NCBI RefSeq assembly: GCF_014645235.1
Contig: NZ_BMLM01000002.1
Span: 186,001 to 250,000 of the forward strand
DNA: 64,000 nucleotides
Direction of reading: 5' to 3'
DNA from: Agrococcus terreus
GTDB taxonomy: Bacteria; Actinomycetota; Actinomycetes; Actinomycetales; Microbacteriaceae
Part shown: positions 42,757-51,512 of the stretch, one piece after another
How positions within the stretch are numbered: the first letter of the stretch is position 1
Layout: every line of letters starts with the position of its first letter
Made by a program: the position numbers and the translations under genes
Notes under the pieces: generated by a model
Database searches by the model: none
What the model saw: the letters and a program-made list of their open reading frames with translations, nothing else
Told to the model about the DNA's origin: nothing

Positions 42757-44397
42757 TCAGGCGCCGCGCTCGCCCTCCAGCAGCGCGTCGAGCCGCTCGT
42801 ACGAGGCGGCCGCGACCCCAGCGCCTCGGCGCGCCGCCCTGTCGCGCAGCCCGCTCGACGAGAAGGCCTCGTGCACGGTCACGACGGTGCCGCCCGCGGA
42901 CTCCTCGAGCCGGACGGTGACCACCGTGCCCGGCCCGCGCCGGCCCTCCACGGCCATCGTCTGCTGGAGCGTCCGCTCGGGCTCGATCCGCAGGTACTCC
43001 CCCGCCACCACGAGCTCGCCGAGCGCGGTGCGGTGCACCCAGCGGTACCGTCCCCCGGGCCGCACGTCCATCTCGCAGCGCACGATGGGCAGCGTCGGGT
43101 CGGGCACCCAGCGCGGCAGCTGCTCGGGGTCGGTGAGCGCCCGCCAGACCGCCGCGCGGGACGCCCCCATCGGCACCTCGAACGTCAGGCTCGTCGGGTC
43201 CGGGCGCTGCACCTCGAGCGGCCGAGCGCCGACCGCGAGCCCCGCGGCGCGATCGGCCGTCCACGTCACCAGGCGCTCGAGCGGTCCCTTCGAGCCCGTC
43301 GCGGCGAGCAGCGCGCCGATCGCGAGCGCGATCCCTAGCTGCACGAGCCACGCGCCCCAGCCGAGGGCGAGGTCGGGCGCGATGGGGAGCAGCAGCTGCA
43401 GCCCGAGCGTCACCAGCACGACGTGCACGGCGTAGACGGTGAGCGGCGCCCCGCCCGCCGCGCGCAGCGGCTCCAGCAGCCGGACAGCATGCGGCGGCAG
43501 CGTCGAGACCGCGAGCGAGACGAGCGCGATGACGAGCAGCGCGAGCCCCGCGGTGCGCGCGATATCGGCGGGCGTGCCGGTGTGCGGCGCGGCGATGAGC
43601 TGCCACATCGGTTCGGGGCCGGCTGCCGCGCCGTAGCCGTTGGCGAGCGCGATGCCGCGCACCGAGGCCTGGTCGACACCGCCCATCCGCTCCGCGAGCA
43701 GCCGGATGCCCGCCTCGCTCACCACGGAGCCCGCCACGAGGAGCGCGGCGCCCACGAGCGCGACGAGGCCGAGCACGCGACGCTCGGCGACCTTGTCCGC
43801 CGCCGTCGCCCGCAGCAGCGCCCTGGCGACGAGCATGCCGACGAGCAGGTAGCACCACCACGTGACCACCGGGTAGACGCCCGTGAGCAGCACGCCGAGG
43901 GCGGCGCCGAGCGGGCCGTCGTCCGGGGCCGGCAGGGCCTCGCGGGCGCGGACGGCGATCGATCCGCCCGCGGCGGCGAGCGGCACGGCGATCGCGAGCA
44001 GCACCCACCACCGCGCCGCGACCACGAGCGCGGAGAGCGCGATCGCCACGCCGAACGGCACGAGCACGACGTAGACGGCCGAGGCGAAGGGCTCGACGAG
44101 GAGGCCGATGAGCGCCACGACGAGCCCGCGGGCGACGAGCGCCCGCCGGGCGGCCCACGGCTGGCCCGCCGCGAGCCGCGCACGGGAGGCGAGCACGACG
44201 CTCGTGCCGCCGAGCACGGCGAACAGCGTCGACGGCGGACCGTCGACGGCCCACACCACCGCGGCCGGGATCGTGCCCGGCTCGAGCACGACGTGCGCCG
44301 CCATCATCCCCGCGATCGCGACGAGCCGCGCGAGGTCGGTGCCGACGAGGCGGCGCGCGCCGCGTGGCGCGGCACCGGGGTCCGTCGGCGCGCTCAT
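42757..44397 (-). CDS. Fusion of acyltransferase-like membrane domain (DUF1624/DUF418-like) with SRPBCC domain
   Basis: 546 residues. The first 385 form a membrane domain of about ten helices with the opening LVGTDLARLVAIAGMMAAHV and the central GGTSVVLASRARLA and PLTVYAVHVVLV, features of the heparan-acetyltransferase-like (DUF1624/DUF418) families. The last 150 residues, from about 400, are an AHSA1-type SRPBCC domain (FEVPMGASRAAVWRALTDPEQLPRWV, MDVRPGGRYRWVHRT, TVVTVRLEESAGGTVVTV). I read it as one uninterrupted frame. The combination is unusual. ATG 44397 has GATGAT six bases upstream. Confidence 0.75.
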   Translation of the reverse strand: MSAPTDPGAAPRGARRLVGTDLARLVAIAGMMAAHVVLEPGTIPAAVVWAVDGPPSTLFAVLGGTSVVLASRARLAAGQPWAARRALVARGLVVALIGLLVEPFASAVYVVLVPFGVAIALSALVVAARWWVLLAIAVPLAAAGGSIAVRAREALPAPDDGPLGAALGVLLTGVYPVVTWWCYLLVGMLVARALLRATAADKVAERRVLGLVALVGAALLVAGSVVSEAGIRLLAERMGGVDQASVRGIALANGYGAAAGPEPMWQLIAAPHTGTPADIARTAGLALLVIALVSLAVSTLPPHAVRLLEPLRAAGGAPLTVYAVHVVLVTLGLQLLLPIAPDLALGWGAWLVQLGIALAIGALLAATGSKGPLERLVTWTADRAAGLAVGARPLEVQRPDPTSLTFEVPMGASRAAVWRALTDPEQLPRWVPDPTLPIVRCEMDVRPGGRYRWVHRTALGELVVAGEYLRIEPERTLQQTMAVEGRRGPGTVVTVRLEESAGGTVVTVHEAFSSSGLRDRAARRGAGVAAASYERLDALLEGERGA

Positions 44398-44481
44398 GCG
44401 CCCATCATCGCGTGCTCCGGCATCGACGACGACGCCCGCGCCGATGATGCGGCACGGGCGTCGAGGATGCCGGTGGGCGGC

Positions 44482-45507
44482 TCAGCCGCGGGTCGACTCC
44501 TTCTCGAGCCACTTCTCGGCGCGGTGCTCGGCGATGACGCGGCGGGCGGTGCCCGTCTTCGAGCGCAGCACGAGCGACTCGGTGCGGATGAGCGGGCCCT
44601 TGCGGCGCACGCCGTCGAGCAGCTGGCCGTCGGTGACGCCGGTGGCGACGAAGTACGTGTTGTCGCTCGAGACGAGGTCGTCGAGGCCGAGGACGCGCGT
44701 GAGGTCGTGGCCGGCGGCGAGCACCTTGCGGTGCTCCTCGTCGGACTGCGGCGAGAGCCGGCCCTCCATGAAGCCGCCGAGCGCCTTGATCGCGCACGCG
44801 GTGATGACGCCCTCGGGCGTGCCGCCAGCGCCGGCGCACATGTCGATGCGGCTCTCCCAGCGCGAGGCGTTGATGCCGCCAGCGACGTCGCCGTCGCGCA
44901 TGAGGCGCGTGCCGGCGCCCGCGGCGCGGATCTCCTCGATGAGCTCCGCGTGGCGGGGCCGGTCGAGCACGGCGACGACGATGTCCTCGACGTCGCGCTT
45001 CTTGGCCTTCGCGAGCTCGCGGATGTTGTCGCCGATCGACTGCTCGAGCGAGATGACGCCCACCGCCTCCGGGCCGCCGACGAGCTTGTCCATGTAGAAC
45101 GCGTCGACCGGGTCGTACATGGAGCCGCGGTCGGCGACGGCGATGACGCTCAGCGCGTTCTGCCTGCCGGCTGCCGTGAGCGAGGTGCCGTCGATCGGGT
45201 CGACCGCGATGTCGCAGGCGGGCCCGCGGCCGTTGCCGACGTGCTCGCCGTTGAAGAGCATGGGCGCCTCGTCCTTCTCGCCCTCGCCGATGACGATGAC
45301 GCCGTCGAAGGCGACGGTCGCGAGGAAGGTGCGCATGGCGTCGACGGCGGCGCCGTCGGCGGCGTTCTTGTCGCCGCGGCCGATGAACGGCACCGCGCGG
45401 ATGGCCGCCGCCTCGGTCGCCCGGACGAGCTCCATGGCGAGGTTGCGGTCGGGGTTGTCGAAGACCGGGGCGCTGTGGCCCTCGGTCCCATCGAAGCGCT
45501 GCGCCAC
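44482..45507 (-). CDS. glpX: Fructose-1,6-bisphosphatase class II
   Basis: 341-residue GlpX. It hydrolyses fructose 1,6-bisphosphate in gluconeogenesis. GEGEKDEAPML (74-84) and the Li+-sensitive phosphatase motif DPIDGTSL (103-110) hold the metal ligands; VGGPEAVGVISLEQS and TPEGVITACAIKALGG are typical. GTG 45507 has a GGAGGATGACCC Shine-Dalgarno. In related actinobacteria glpX is commonly between a DUF4245 gene and fumC; here it is at 45 kb instead, 16 kb from those genes. A TAGGCT hexamer at about 45537-45542 (minus) may be its -10. Confidence 0.95.
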   Translation of the reverse strand: MAQRFDGTEGHSAPVFDNPDRNLAMELVRATEAAAIRAVPFIGRGDKNAADGAAVDAMRTFLATVAFDGVIVIGEGEKDEAPMLFNGEHVGNGRGPACDIAVDPIDGTSLTAAGRQNALSVIAVADRGSMYDPVDAFYMDKLVGGPEAVGVISLEQSIGDNIRELAKAKKRDVEDIVVAVLDRPRHAELIEEIRAAGAGTRLMRDGDVAGGINASRWESRIDMCAGAGGTPEGVITACAIKALGGFMEGRLSPQSDEEHRKVLAAGHDLTRVLGLDDLVSSDNTYFVATGVTDGQLLDGVRRKGPLIRTESLVLRSKTGTARRVIAEHRAEKWLEKESTRG

Positions 45508-45609
45508 GGGTCATCCTCCATCGGTCGGCTCACCCGAGCCTATCCAGCGGCCGTGCGCCAGCCCGGCCAGGTGGGATGAAGGATCCCGGGATCCTTCGCG
45601 TGCGACGAC

Positions 45610-45652
45610 CGAGGGCCGGACCGGGGTGTCGCGATCCCCTGTCCGGCCCTCG
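45610..45652 (-). terminator. Terminator of the MFS-30mer-SDR operon
   Basis: 17-bp stem with one mismatch: CGAGGGCCGGACCGGGG (45610-45626) / CCCCTGTCCGGCCCTCG (45636-45652), loop of 9. Lies 27 bases past the MFS stop. Confidence 0.8.
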
Positions 45653-45679
45653 TGCATCCGTCGGATGCGGCGCGTCGGC

Positions 45680-47050
45680 CTAGTGGCCGGGCGCGGTCTC
45701 CTCCTCGAGCAGCGAATCCGCCTTCGCCGTGAAGAACTTCGTCGAGAAGAGCATGATCGCCGCGAGGAACGCGAACACGCCCAGCGAGACGACGCCCCAC
45801 GTGCCGGCGTCGGTCGGGACCGCCTCGTTGACCGCGGTGCGCATGATGGGCGCGACGAAGCCGCCGAGGTTGCCGAGCGAGTTGATGAGGCCGATGCCGG
45901 CCGCCGCCGCGGTGCCCGTGAGGAACGCCGTCGGGTACGACCACGTGATCGGGCCCACCGAGAGGAAGCTCGCGACCGCGAGGGTGATGAAGAGGATGCC
46001 GAGGAACGGCTGCCCCGTCGCACCGGCCCACGCGGAGCCCAGGATGAACACGCCGGTGAAGACGTAGAACATCGTGCCCCAGTGGCGGCGCCGCCGAACC
46101 GTGTTGGCAGCGCGGCCGAAGAAGTAGCACGCGAAGAGGCCGACGAGCCACGGGATGGCCGCCACGAGGCCGACCTGCCAGCCGACGTTCTGGCCGAGCA
46201 GGTTCGCGACCTGCTGCGGCAGGTAGAACGTGGTGCCGTAGACCGCGATCTGGAGGCAGAAGTAGATGATGGTGAAGTACCACACCTTCCAGTTGCCCAT
46301 CGCGCGCCAGATGCCGGTCGGGCCGTCGGACTCGCGGACGGAGTCCTCCTTCGCCATCACGTCCGTGAGGGCGCGCTTCTCGTCGTCGTTCAGCCACTTC
46401 GCGTCCTGCGGGCTGTTGATGAGGAACTTCAGCGCGAGGATGCCGGCGACGATCGCCATGACGCCTTCGACGAAGAACATGACCTGCCAGCCGTGCCACG
46501 GCGTGAACTGGTCGCCGAAGCTGATGAGGCCGCCCGAGAGGGGCGCGCCGAGCATCTGCGAGAAGGGCTGCGCCAGGTAGAAGATGGCGAACATCTTCAC
46601 GCGGTGCTTGTTCGGGAACCACTCCGAGAGGAACAGGATCACGCCCGGGAAGAGGCCGGCCTCGGTGACGCCGAGCAGGAAGCGCAGGACGATGAACATC
46701 GTGTCGTTCGTCGTCCACGCGAACGCCGTGGCGACGATGCCCCACGTGACCGCGATGCGCGCGAGCCAGAACCGTGCTCCGAACCTCTTCAGCAGCAGGT
46801 TCGACGGGATCTCGAAGATCGCGTAGCCGATGAAGAAGATGCCGGCGCCGAGCGCGAACGCGCCGGCCGAGATGCCGCGGTCGACCGCGAGCGCGTCCTC
46901 GGCGAACCCGACGTTCGTGCGGTCGAGGAACGCGACGAAGTAGAGGATGACGAGCATCGGCATGAGGTGCCGAGCCGCCTTGGAGATGGCCGACTTCAGG
47001 GCTGGGCTCTCGCCCGCCTGGGTCGTGGTGCCGGAGGGCACGTTGGACAT
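45680..47050 (-). CDS. MFS transporter, anion:cation symporter family
   Basis: 456-residue carrier. FVAFLDRTNVGFAEDALAVDRGI, GYAIFEIPSNLLLKRFGARFWLARI, RFLLGVTEAGLFPGVILFLSEWFP and NSPQDAKWLNDDEKRAL are the same marks as in the carrier at 22006, but the two are clearly different proteins. Twelve helices. SD AAGGAGCG precedes ATG 47050. It is the last gene of the operon from 49912 and presumably imports the polyol or sugar acid used by it. Confidence 0.88.
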   Translation of the reverse strand: MSNVPSGTTTQAGESPALKSAISKAARHLMPMLVILYFVAFLDRTNVGFAEDALAVDRGISAGAFALGAGIFFIGYAIFEIPSNLLLKRFGARFWLARIAVTWGIVATAFAWTTNDTMFIVLRFLLGVTEAGLFPGVILFLSEWFPNKHRVKMFAIFYLAQPFSQMLGAPLSGGLISFGDQFTPWHGWQVMFFVEGVMAIVAGILALKFLINSPQDAKWLNDDEKRALTDVMAKEDSVRESDGPTGIWRAMGNWKVWYFTIIYFCLQIAVYGTTFYLPQQVANLLGQNVGWQVGLVAAIPWLVGLFACYFFGRAANTVRRRRHWGTMFYVFTGVFILGSAWAGATGQPFLGILFITLAVASFLSVGPITWSYPTAFLTGTAAAAGIGLINSLGNLGGFVAPIMRTAVNEAVPTDAGTWGVVSLGVFAFLAAIMLFSTKFFTAKADSLLEEETAPGH

Positions 47051-47082
47051 GTTCGCTCCTTCGCGAATCGTGGTGTGGTGGC

Positions 47083-47175
47083 CTAGAGGCCGGAGGCGAT
47101 GAACCAGATGCCGATGCCGACGCACACGACGCCGAGCAGCAGGAAGAGGATGCGGGACTTGGACCAGGTGCCCAT
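47083..47175 (-). CDS. 30-residue single-pass membrane peptide
   Basis: A 30-codon gene too short for usual gene calls. ATG 47175 has AGGAG eight bases upstream. The product has a short polar start (MGTWSKSR) and one membrane helix (ILFLLLGVVCVGIGIWFIA), ending SGL. It lies between the SDR (14 bases) and the MFS carrier gene (32 bases). Size and position suggest an accessory peptide of the carrier; this is inference. Confidence 0.65.
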   Translation of the reverse strand: MGTWSKSRILFLLLGVVCVGIGIWFIASGL

Positions 47176-47189
47176 GGGGTGCTCCTGTC

Positions 47190-47960
47190 TCAGTGCATGT
47201 AGAGGCCGCCGTCGACGTTCAGGGTCTGGCCCGTCACGAATCCGGCGTCCTCGCTGATGAGGTAGGCGATTGCGGCGGCGATGTCGCGCGGCGTGCCGAT
47301 GCGCGGCAGCACGCCGTCGGCGGCCATCGCGGTCTTGCGCTCGTCGGTGAGCGTGCCGCCCATGATGTCGGTGTCGATCGGGCCGGGCGAGACCACGTTG
47401 AGGGTGATGCCCTGGTGGCCCAGCTCGCGTGCGACCGAGCGGGTGAAGCCGATCACTCCGGCCTTCGCGGCCGAGTACACGGTCTTCGAGAACGTGCCGC
47501 CGCCGCGCTGCGCGGAGACCGACGAGAGGCTGACCACGCGGCCGACGCCGTGCTGCACCATCGACTCGACCGCCCGTCGGGTCGCGTAGTGGACGCCGTT
47601 CATGTTGATGTCCATGACGCGGTTCCACTCGTCGGCGGTCACCTCGAGGTACGGCACAGGGCTCGAGACGCCGGCGAGGTTCACGAGCGCGACGACCTGG
47701 GGCAGCGCGGCCTCGAGCTCGTCGAACGCGCGGCGCACCGCGGCCTCGTCGGCGACGTTCGCGCCGGCGCCCGCCGCCTGCACGCCGTGCTGCTCGGCGA
47801 TCTCGGCGGCGACGGCCTTCGCGGCCGCGTCGTCGAGGTCGATGATGCCCACGTGCCAGCCGCGCTCGGCCAGGAAGTGGGCGGTGGCGCGGCCGATGCC
47901 ACGCGGGGACGCTGCGCCGGTGAGGACGACGGTCCGGGACTCGGGGAAGGCGGTAGCCAT
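47190..47960 (-). CDS. Short-chain dehydrogenase/reductase (polyol or threitol dehydrogenase-like)
   Basis: 256-residue SDR. TGAASPRGIGRATA (16-29) is the cofactor site, LVNLAG stands in place of NNAG, and SSVSAQRGGGTFSKTVYSAAKAGV holds Ser, Tyr and Lys of the active site. VVSPGPIDTD and GQTLNVDGGLYMH close the fold. In the context of tetrose kinase and isomerase genes nearby, oxidation of a four-carbon polyol is a good candidate reaction (an SDR serves as D-threitol dehydrogenase in mycobacteria). ATG 47960; SD AAGGAGCG. Confidence 0.82.
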   Translation of the reverse strand: MATAFPESRTVVLTGAASPRGIGRATAHFLAERGWHVGIIDLDDAAAKAVAAEIAEQHGVQAAGAGANVADEAAVRRAFDELEAALPQVVALVNLAGVSSPVPYLEVTADEWNRVMDINMNGVHYATRRAVESMVQHGVGRVVSLSSVSAQRGGGTFSKTVYSAAKAGVIGFTRSVARELGHQGITLNVVSPGPIDTDIMGGTLTDERKTAMAADGVLPRIGTPRDIAAAIAYLISEDAGFVTGQTLNVDGGLYMH

Positions 47961-47989
47961 GACGCTCCTTCGCGTGCTCGTGCCGCGCG

Positions 47990-48973
47990 TCAGCGCGCGG
48001 GGGCCTCGTCGGCCGTGGCGGGGTGGATCGGGGCGGGGCCGAGCTCGTCCTTGAGGCGCTGCATGGCCACGTAGGCGCGGTTGCGGTAGGCCACGAGCTC
48101 GGGGGTCCGCGCGGCGGGCACGTCGAGGTAGCCTGCGCCGGACTTCGTGCCGAACTTCCCGGCGTCGACGAGCTCCTGGAGGCTGTCGGGCGTCGCGAAG
48201 CGCTCTGGCCAGCGCGTCTGCAGCGAGGCGTAGCAGAACGAGTAGACGTCGAGGCCGGCCATGTCGGCGATCGCGAAGGGGCCGAAGAACGGCAGGCGGA
48301 AGCCGAACGTGGTGCGGACGATCGTGTCGATGTCCTCGGGCGTCGCGACGCCCTCCTCGACGAGCTGCGTCGCCTCGTGGAAGAGCGCGTACTGCAGGCG
48401 GTTGAGCACGAACCCGGTCGCGTCCTTGACGCGCGCGGTCTCCTTGCCCGTCTCGGCGACGACCGCCTCGGCGAGGGCGATGGCCGCCTCCTCGGTGCCG
48501 GCGTGCGGGATGATCTCGACGCCCGGGATGAAGGGCGCCGGGTTCGAGAAGTGGACGCCGAGGAAGCGCTCGGGGCGCTCGACGGCCTCGGCGAGGCGCT
48601 CGATGAGGATGGTGGACGTGTTCGAGCCGATCACGGCGTCGGGCCGCGCGGCGGCCGAGATGCGGCGCAGGGTCTCGTGCTTGATCTCGATCTTCTCGGG
48701 CACGGCCTCCTCGATGAGGTCGGCGTCCGCGACGGCCTCCTCGATCGAGGGCGCCGCCGTGAGGTGCTCGCGGATCCGCTCGACCGCGTCCGCGGGGAAG
48801 AGCCCGTCGGCGACGAAGGCGGCGGCCTCGTCGAGCAGGCGCTGGAGGTTCTGCTCGGCGATCTCCTGCGAGATGTCGGCGATGCGCACGGTGTGGCCGG
48901 CGAGCGCGAGCACCTGCGCGATGCCGCCGCCCATGTAGCCGGAGCCGACGACGGCGATGGTCCTGGTGGTCAT
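47990..48973 (-). CDS. 3-hydroxyacyl-CoA dehydrogenase family protein (L-gulonate 3-dehydrogenase-like)
   Basis: 327 residues, the length of stand-alone members. NAD site GSGYMGGGIAQVLALAGH (10-27), the ESIVE-like LIEEAVPEKIEIKHETLRRIS, SNTSTILI and the catalytic HFSNPAPFIPGVEIIPH (His, Asn). Helical C-domain with GFVLNRLQYALFHEATQLVEEGVAT. In a carbohydrate operon such proteins often oxidise hydroxy acids such as L-gulonate rather than fatty acyl-CoA. It starts three bases after the isomerase stop. Substrate is inferred only. Confidence 0.82.
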   Translation of the reverse strand: MTTRTIAVVGSGYMGGGIAQVLALAGHTVRIADISQEIAEQNLQRLLDEAAAFVADGLFPADAVERIREHLTAAPSIEEAVADADLIEEAVPEKIEIKHETLRRISAAARPDAVIGSNTSTILIERLAEAVERPERFLGVHFSNPAPFIPGVEIIPHAGTEEAAIALAEAVVAETGKETARVKDATGFVLNRLQYALFHEATQLVEEGVATPEDIDTIVRTTFGFRLPFFGPFAIADMAGLDVYSFCYASLQTRWPERFATPDSLQELVDAGKFGTKSGAGYLDVPAARTPELVAYRNRAYVAMQRLKDELGPAPIHPATADEAPAR

Positions 48974-48976
48974 GGT

Positions 48977-49912
48977 TCAGCCCTTCGGGAGGAGCGAGCG
49001 GAGGTAGCGCTCGTTGGTGGAGCAGTTGCCGAGGCTGTCGCCGCCGTAGTGCTCCATGAGGAAGATGCCGTCGAAGCCGAGCTCGAGCGCGTCGCGCACG
49101 ACCTGGCGGTAGTTGATGAGGCCGGCCTCCATCGAGCTCGGCACGCTCGTCGCCCACGAGCCATCCGCGGCCTCGTCGCGCGTGTAGTTCTTCACGTGCC
49201 AGTAGTTCGCGTACGGCAGCGTCTTCGCGTGCATCTCGCGCCAGTCCTCGATGGGGCGGTGGAGGCGGATGAGGTTCGCGATGTCGGGGTTGAGGCCGAC
49301 GTTGTCGAGCCCGATCTCCTCGACGAGCCGCACCGCCGAGTCGGCGGTGCCGAGGTAGGTGTCCTCGTACATCTCGAGCGACATCTTGAGGCCGACCTCG
49401 GCGGCGTGCTGGCCGAGCTCGCGCAGGCGCGAGACCGCGGCGGCCCACACCTCGGGGTCGTCAGGGTCCTTGGGTCCCTGCGCGGTCCAGAACCACAGAG
49501 CGGCGCGCTGCGCCTCGCTGAAGGGCTGGTGCAGGCCGGTGGAGAAGACCTCCATGCCCCACTCGGCGGCGGCGTCGATCGTGCGGTGCGCATAGGCGAG
49601 GTTGCGCTCCTCGTGGCCCGGCATGATGACGCTCTGGCGCTGCAGGTGCACCGACGGCAGCGTGATGCCGTGCTTCGCGAGGATGTCGAACAGCTCGTCC
49701 TTGCGGCTCGCGTCGAGGTCGGCGGGGCGGATGTGGCTGTCGGCGAGCTCGGCCATGGTGAAGCCGACGTCGGCCACCTGGGCGAACGCCGCGTCCCACA
49801 CCTCGGCGGGCGCGTCGTGCAGGGCGACGCCGTCCCGGCCGATCGGGGGGATGCCGTGGAGGCACGTGGCGATCGGCCACTCCTCGGCGGTGAACGCGGG
49901 CTGCTGTGCCAT
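48977..49912 (-). CDS. Sugar phosphate isomerase/epimerase (xylose isomerase-like TIM barrel)
   Basis: 311-residue TIM barrel. The metal ligands are in KMSLEMYEDTY (Glu), GLNPDIANLI (Asp), ANYWHVKNYT (His) and IFLMEHYGGD (Glu). ATG 49912 (SD CGGAGC) chosen; ATG 49930 would add six residues. First gene of the operon 49912-45680; its promoter carries the CCTATAGG palindrome. The family acts on keto-sugars or their acids. Confidence 0.8.
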   Translation of the reverse strand: MAQQPAFTAEEWPIATCLHGIPPIGRDGVALHDAPAEVWDAAFAQVADVGFTMAELADSHIRPADLDASRKDELFDILAKHGITLPSVHLQRQSVIMPGHEERNLAYAHRTIDAAAEWGMEVFSTGLHQPFSEAQRAALWFWTAQGPKDPDDPEVWAAAVSRLRELGQHAAEVGLKMSLEMYEDTYLGTADSAVRLVEEIGLDNVGLNPDIANLIRLHRPIEDWREMHAKTLPYANYWHVKNYTRDEAADGSWATSVPSSMEAGLINYRQVVRDALELGFDGIFLMEHYGGDSLGNCSTNERYLRSLLPKG

Positions 49913-49960
49913 CCGTCTGCTCCGTTGCATCTGCGGCGCGAATCCGCCGCCCTCGAAAAG

Positions 49961-49971
49961 ATCCTATAGGA
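49961..49971 (-). promoter_or_regulatory. -10 element and overlapping operator of the isomerase-SDR-MFS operon
   Basis: On the minus strand TAGGAT (49966-49961) overlaps the 10-bp palindrome TCCTATAGGA (49962-49971). The same core CCTATAGG occurs at the dhaKL promoter. Expected leader about 42 bases. Confidence 0.65.
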
Positions 49972-50021
49972 AAGATAGTCGCGGGATCGGGCGACTGCAA
50001 ACCGTCGCGTCCGCCGAGCGG

Positions 50022-50741
50022 TCAGCGCGCCGCTCGCTCCTCGCCGATCGAGCGCGCGCGCACTCCGTCGATGTGCGCTCGCATCGCCTCCACCGCACCG
50101 GCCGCATCGCTGCGCTCGAAGGCGTGCAGGATCGCCTCGTGCTCGGCGTGCGCCTCCTCCACGTCGCTCGTGCCGCGCAGCACCGCCTGGCGGAGCCGGT
50201 GCGTGAGCGCCCCGAGGTCGCTGTGCATCGCGAGCAGGTAGCGGTTGCCCGCCGCGGCGAAGATGCGGCGATGGAAGGCGTTGTCGGCCTCGAAGTAGTC
50301 GCGCGTGACGGAGACGGGCACGTCGCCGCGCTCCATGGCTGCGACGATGCGGTCGGCGCACGCCTCGTGGGTCGCGTGCGCGCGCCGCAGATCGGGCACG
50401 AGCGCCTCGGCGCGCGGCCCCGCGAGCCTCGCGGCCTCGAGCTCGAGCATCATCCGGGCCTCGAACAGCTCCGCGAGCTGGTCGGGCCCGAGCGGCGGCG
50501 CCACCCGGTAGCCCTTGAGCGCCTCGCGCGTGACGAGCCCGGTGCGCTCGAGCTGCACCATCGCCTCGCGCACGGGCGTGGGCGAGACGTCGAGCTGCTT
50601 CGCGAGCGTGTCGATCGACAGCCGCGAGCCGGGCTCGACGTCGCCCTCGAGCAGCATCGCGAGGATGAGGTCGTAGACGCGATCGCGCAGCCCTCGGCGC
50701 TCGAGCTCGCTCACCCCGCGCAGGGGCAGCGGCGTCGTCAT
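50022..50741 (-). CDS. FadR-type GntR transcriptional regulator (FCD domain)
   Basis: 239 residues. The winged helix spans about 15-80 (LEGDVEPGSRLSIDTLAKQLDVSPTPVREAMVQLERTGLVT). The FCD domain follows, with metal-binding positions in YFEADNAFHRRIFAA and EHEAILHAF. It is the last gene of the dhaKL-rpiB-tpiA operon (ATGA overlap with tpiA). The CCTATAGG palindrome at both tetrose promoters is its likely site. Confidence 0.9.
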   Translation of the reverse strand: MTTPLPLRGVSELERRGLRDRVYDLILAMLLEGDVEPGSRLSIDTLAKQLDVSPTPVREAMVQLERTGLVTREALKGYRVAPPLGPDQLAELFEARMMLELEAARLAGPRAEALVPDLRRAHATHEACADRIVAAMERGDVPVSVTRDYFEADNAFHRRIFAAAGNRYLLAMHSDLGALTHRLRQAVLRGTSDVEEAHAEHEAILHAFERSDAAGAVEAMRAHIDGVRARSIGEERAAR

Positions 50742-51511
50742 CGCGACGCCTCGGCGAGCTCGTGCGCCTCGTCGAGGATGCGGCCGAAGGCTGCCGGGTC
50801 GTGCGCGAAGCGGCCGAGGAACATGCCGTCGACGCCGTCGGCGATGCGCGGCAGCAGGCCGGGGCCGGCGCTGCCGCCGTAGATGACCTGCGCGTCGAGC
50901 GCCGGGTCGTCGGCGAGGTGCGCGCGCAGCGCGCCGCCGACGGCCCGGATGTGGTCGTCGCCCGCGGGCGCCGGCGCGCCGATCGCCCAGACGGGCTCGT
51001 ACGCGACGACGAGCCGGCCGGTCGAGCCGGCCTCCCGCGCGAGCGCGAGCGATGCCTCCAGCTGGCGGATGCAGGCCGCCGCCGCCGCGTCGGGCGCTCC
51101 CTCGTCGACCTCGCCGATGCAGAGCACCGGCGCGATCCCGTGGCGCATGGCGGCCGCGACCTTGCGCGCGACGGTCTCGTCGGTCTCGCCGAACATCGCC
51201 CGGCGCTCCGCGTGGCCGATCTCGGCCAGCCGCACGCCGTGCTCGACGAGCTCGGGGGCCGAGACCTCGCCGGTGAACGCGCCCGCGTCCTCCCAGTGGA
51301 GGTCCTGGGCGCCCACGAGCATCCGGCCCTCGGCCGCGATCGGGGCGACGTCGGGGATCGACGGGAACGTCGGGATGACGAAGGGCTCGACGAGCCCCTC
51401 CTGCACCGCGGGGTGCGCGGCGCAGATGCGGGCCACCTCTCGCGTCCACTCGATCTGGCGCGCGCGCCCGAAGTACATCTTCAGGCTCGAGCCGATGAGC
51501 AGGCGGCGCAT
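50738..51511 (-). CDS. Triose-phosphate isomerase family protein (probable L-erythrulose-1-phosphate isomerase)
   Basis: 257-residue TIM homologue. The catalytic residues are there: Lys11 in SSLKMYFG, His100 in IGHAERR and Glu172 in AYEPVWAIG. It departs from glycolytic TpiA (SLKMYF for NWKMN, GHAERR for GHSERR). Next to an RpiB and a DhaKL kinase it fits the LerI/EryH type, which isomerises L-erythrulose 1-phosphate and D-erythrulose 4-phosphate in tetritol breakdown. Starts two bases after the rpiB stop. Confidence 0.82.
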   Translation of the reverse strand: MRRLLIGSSLKMYFGRARQIEWTREVARICAAHPAVQEGLVEPFVIPTFPSIPDVAPIAAEGRMLVGAQDLHWEDAGAFTGEVSAPELVEHGVRLAEIGHAERRAMFGETDETVARKVAAAMRHGIAPVLCIGEVDEGAPDAAAAACIRQLEASLALAREAGSTGRLVVAYEPVWAIGAPAPAGDDHIRAVGGALRAHLADDPALDAQVIYGGSAGPGLLPRIADGVDGMFLGRFAHDPAAFGRILDEAHELAEASR

Positions 51512-51512
51512 C

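Noticed and set aside
50738-51511. The glycolytic triose-phosphate isomerase
   Set aside because: Active-site flanks differ from housekeeping TpiA and the gene is in an operon with DhaKL, RpiB and GntR.
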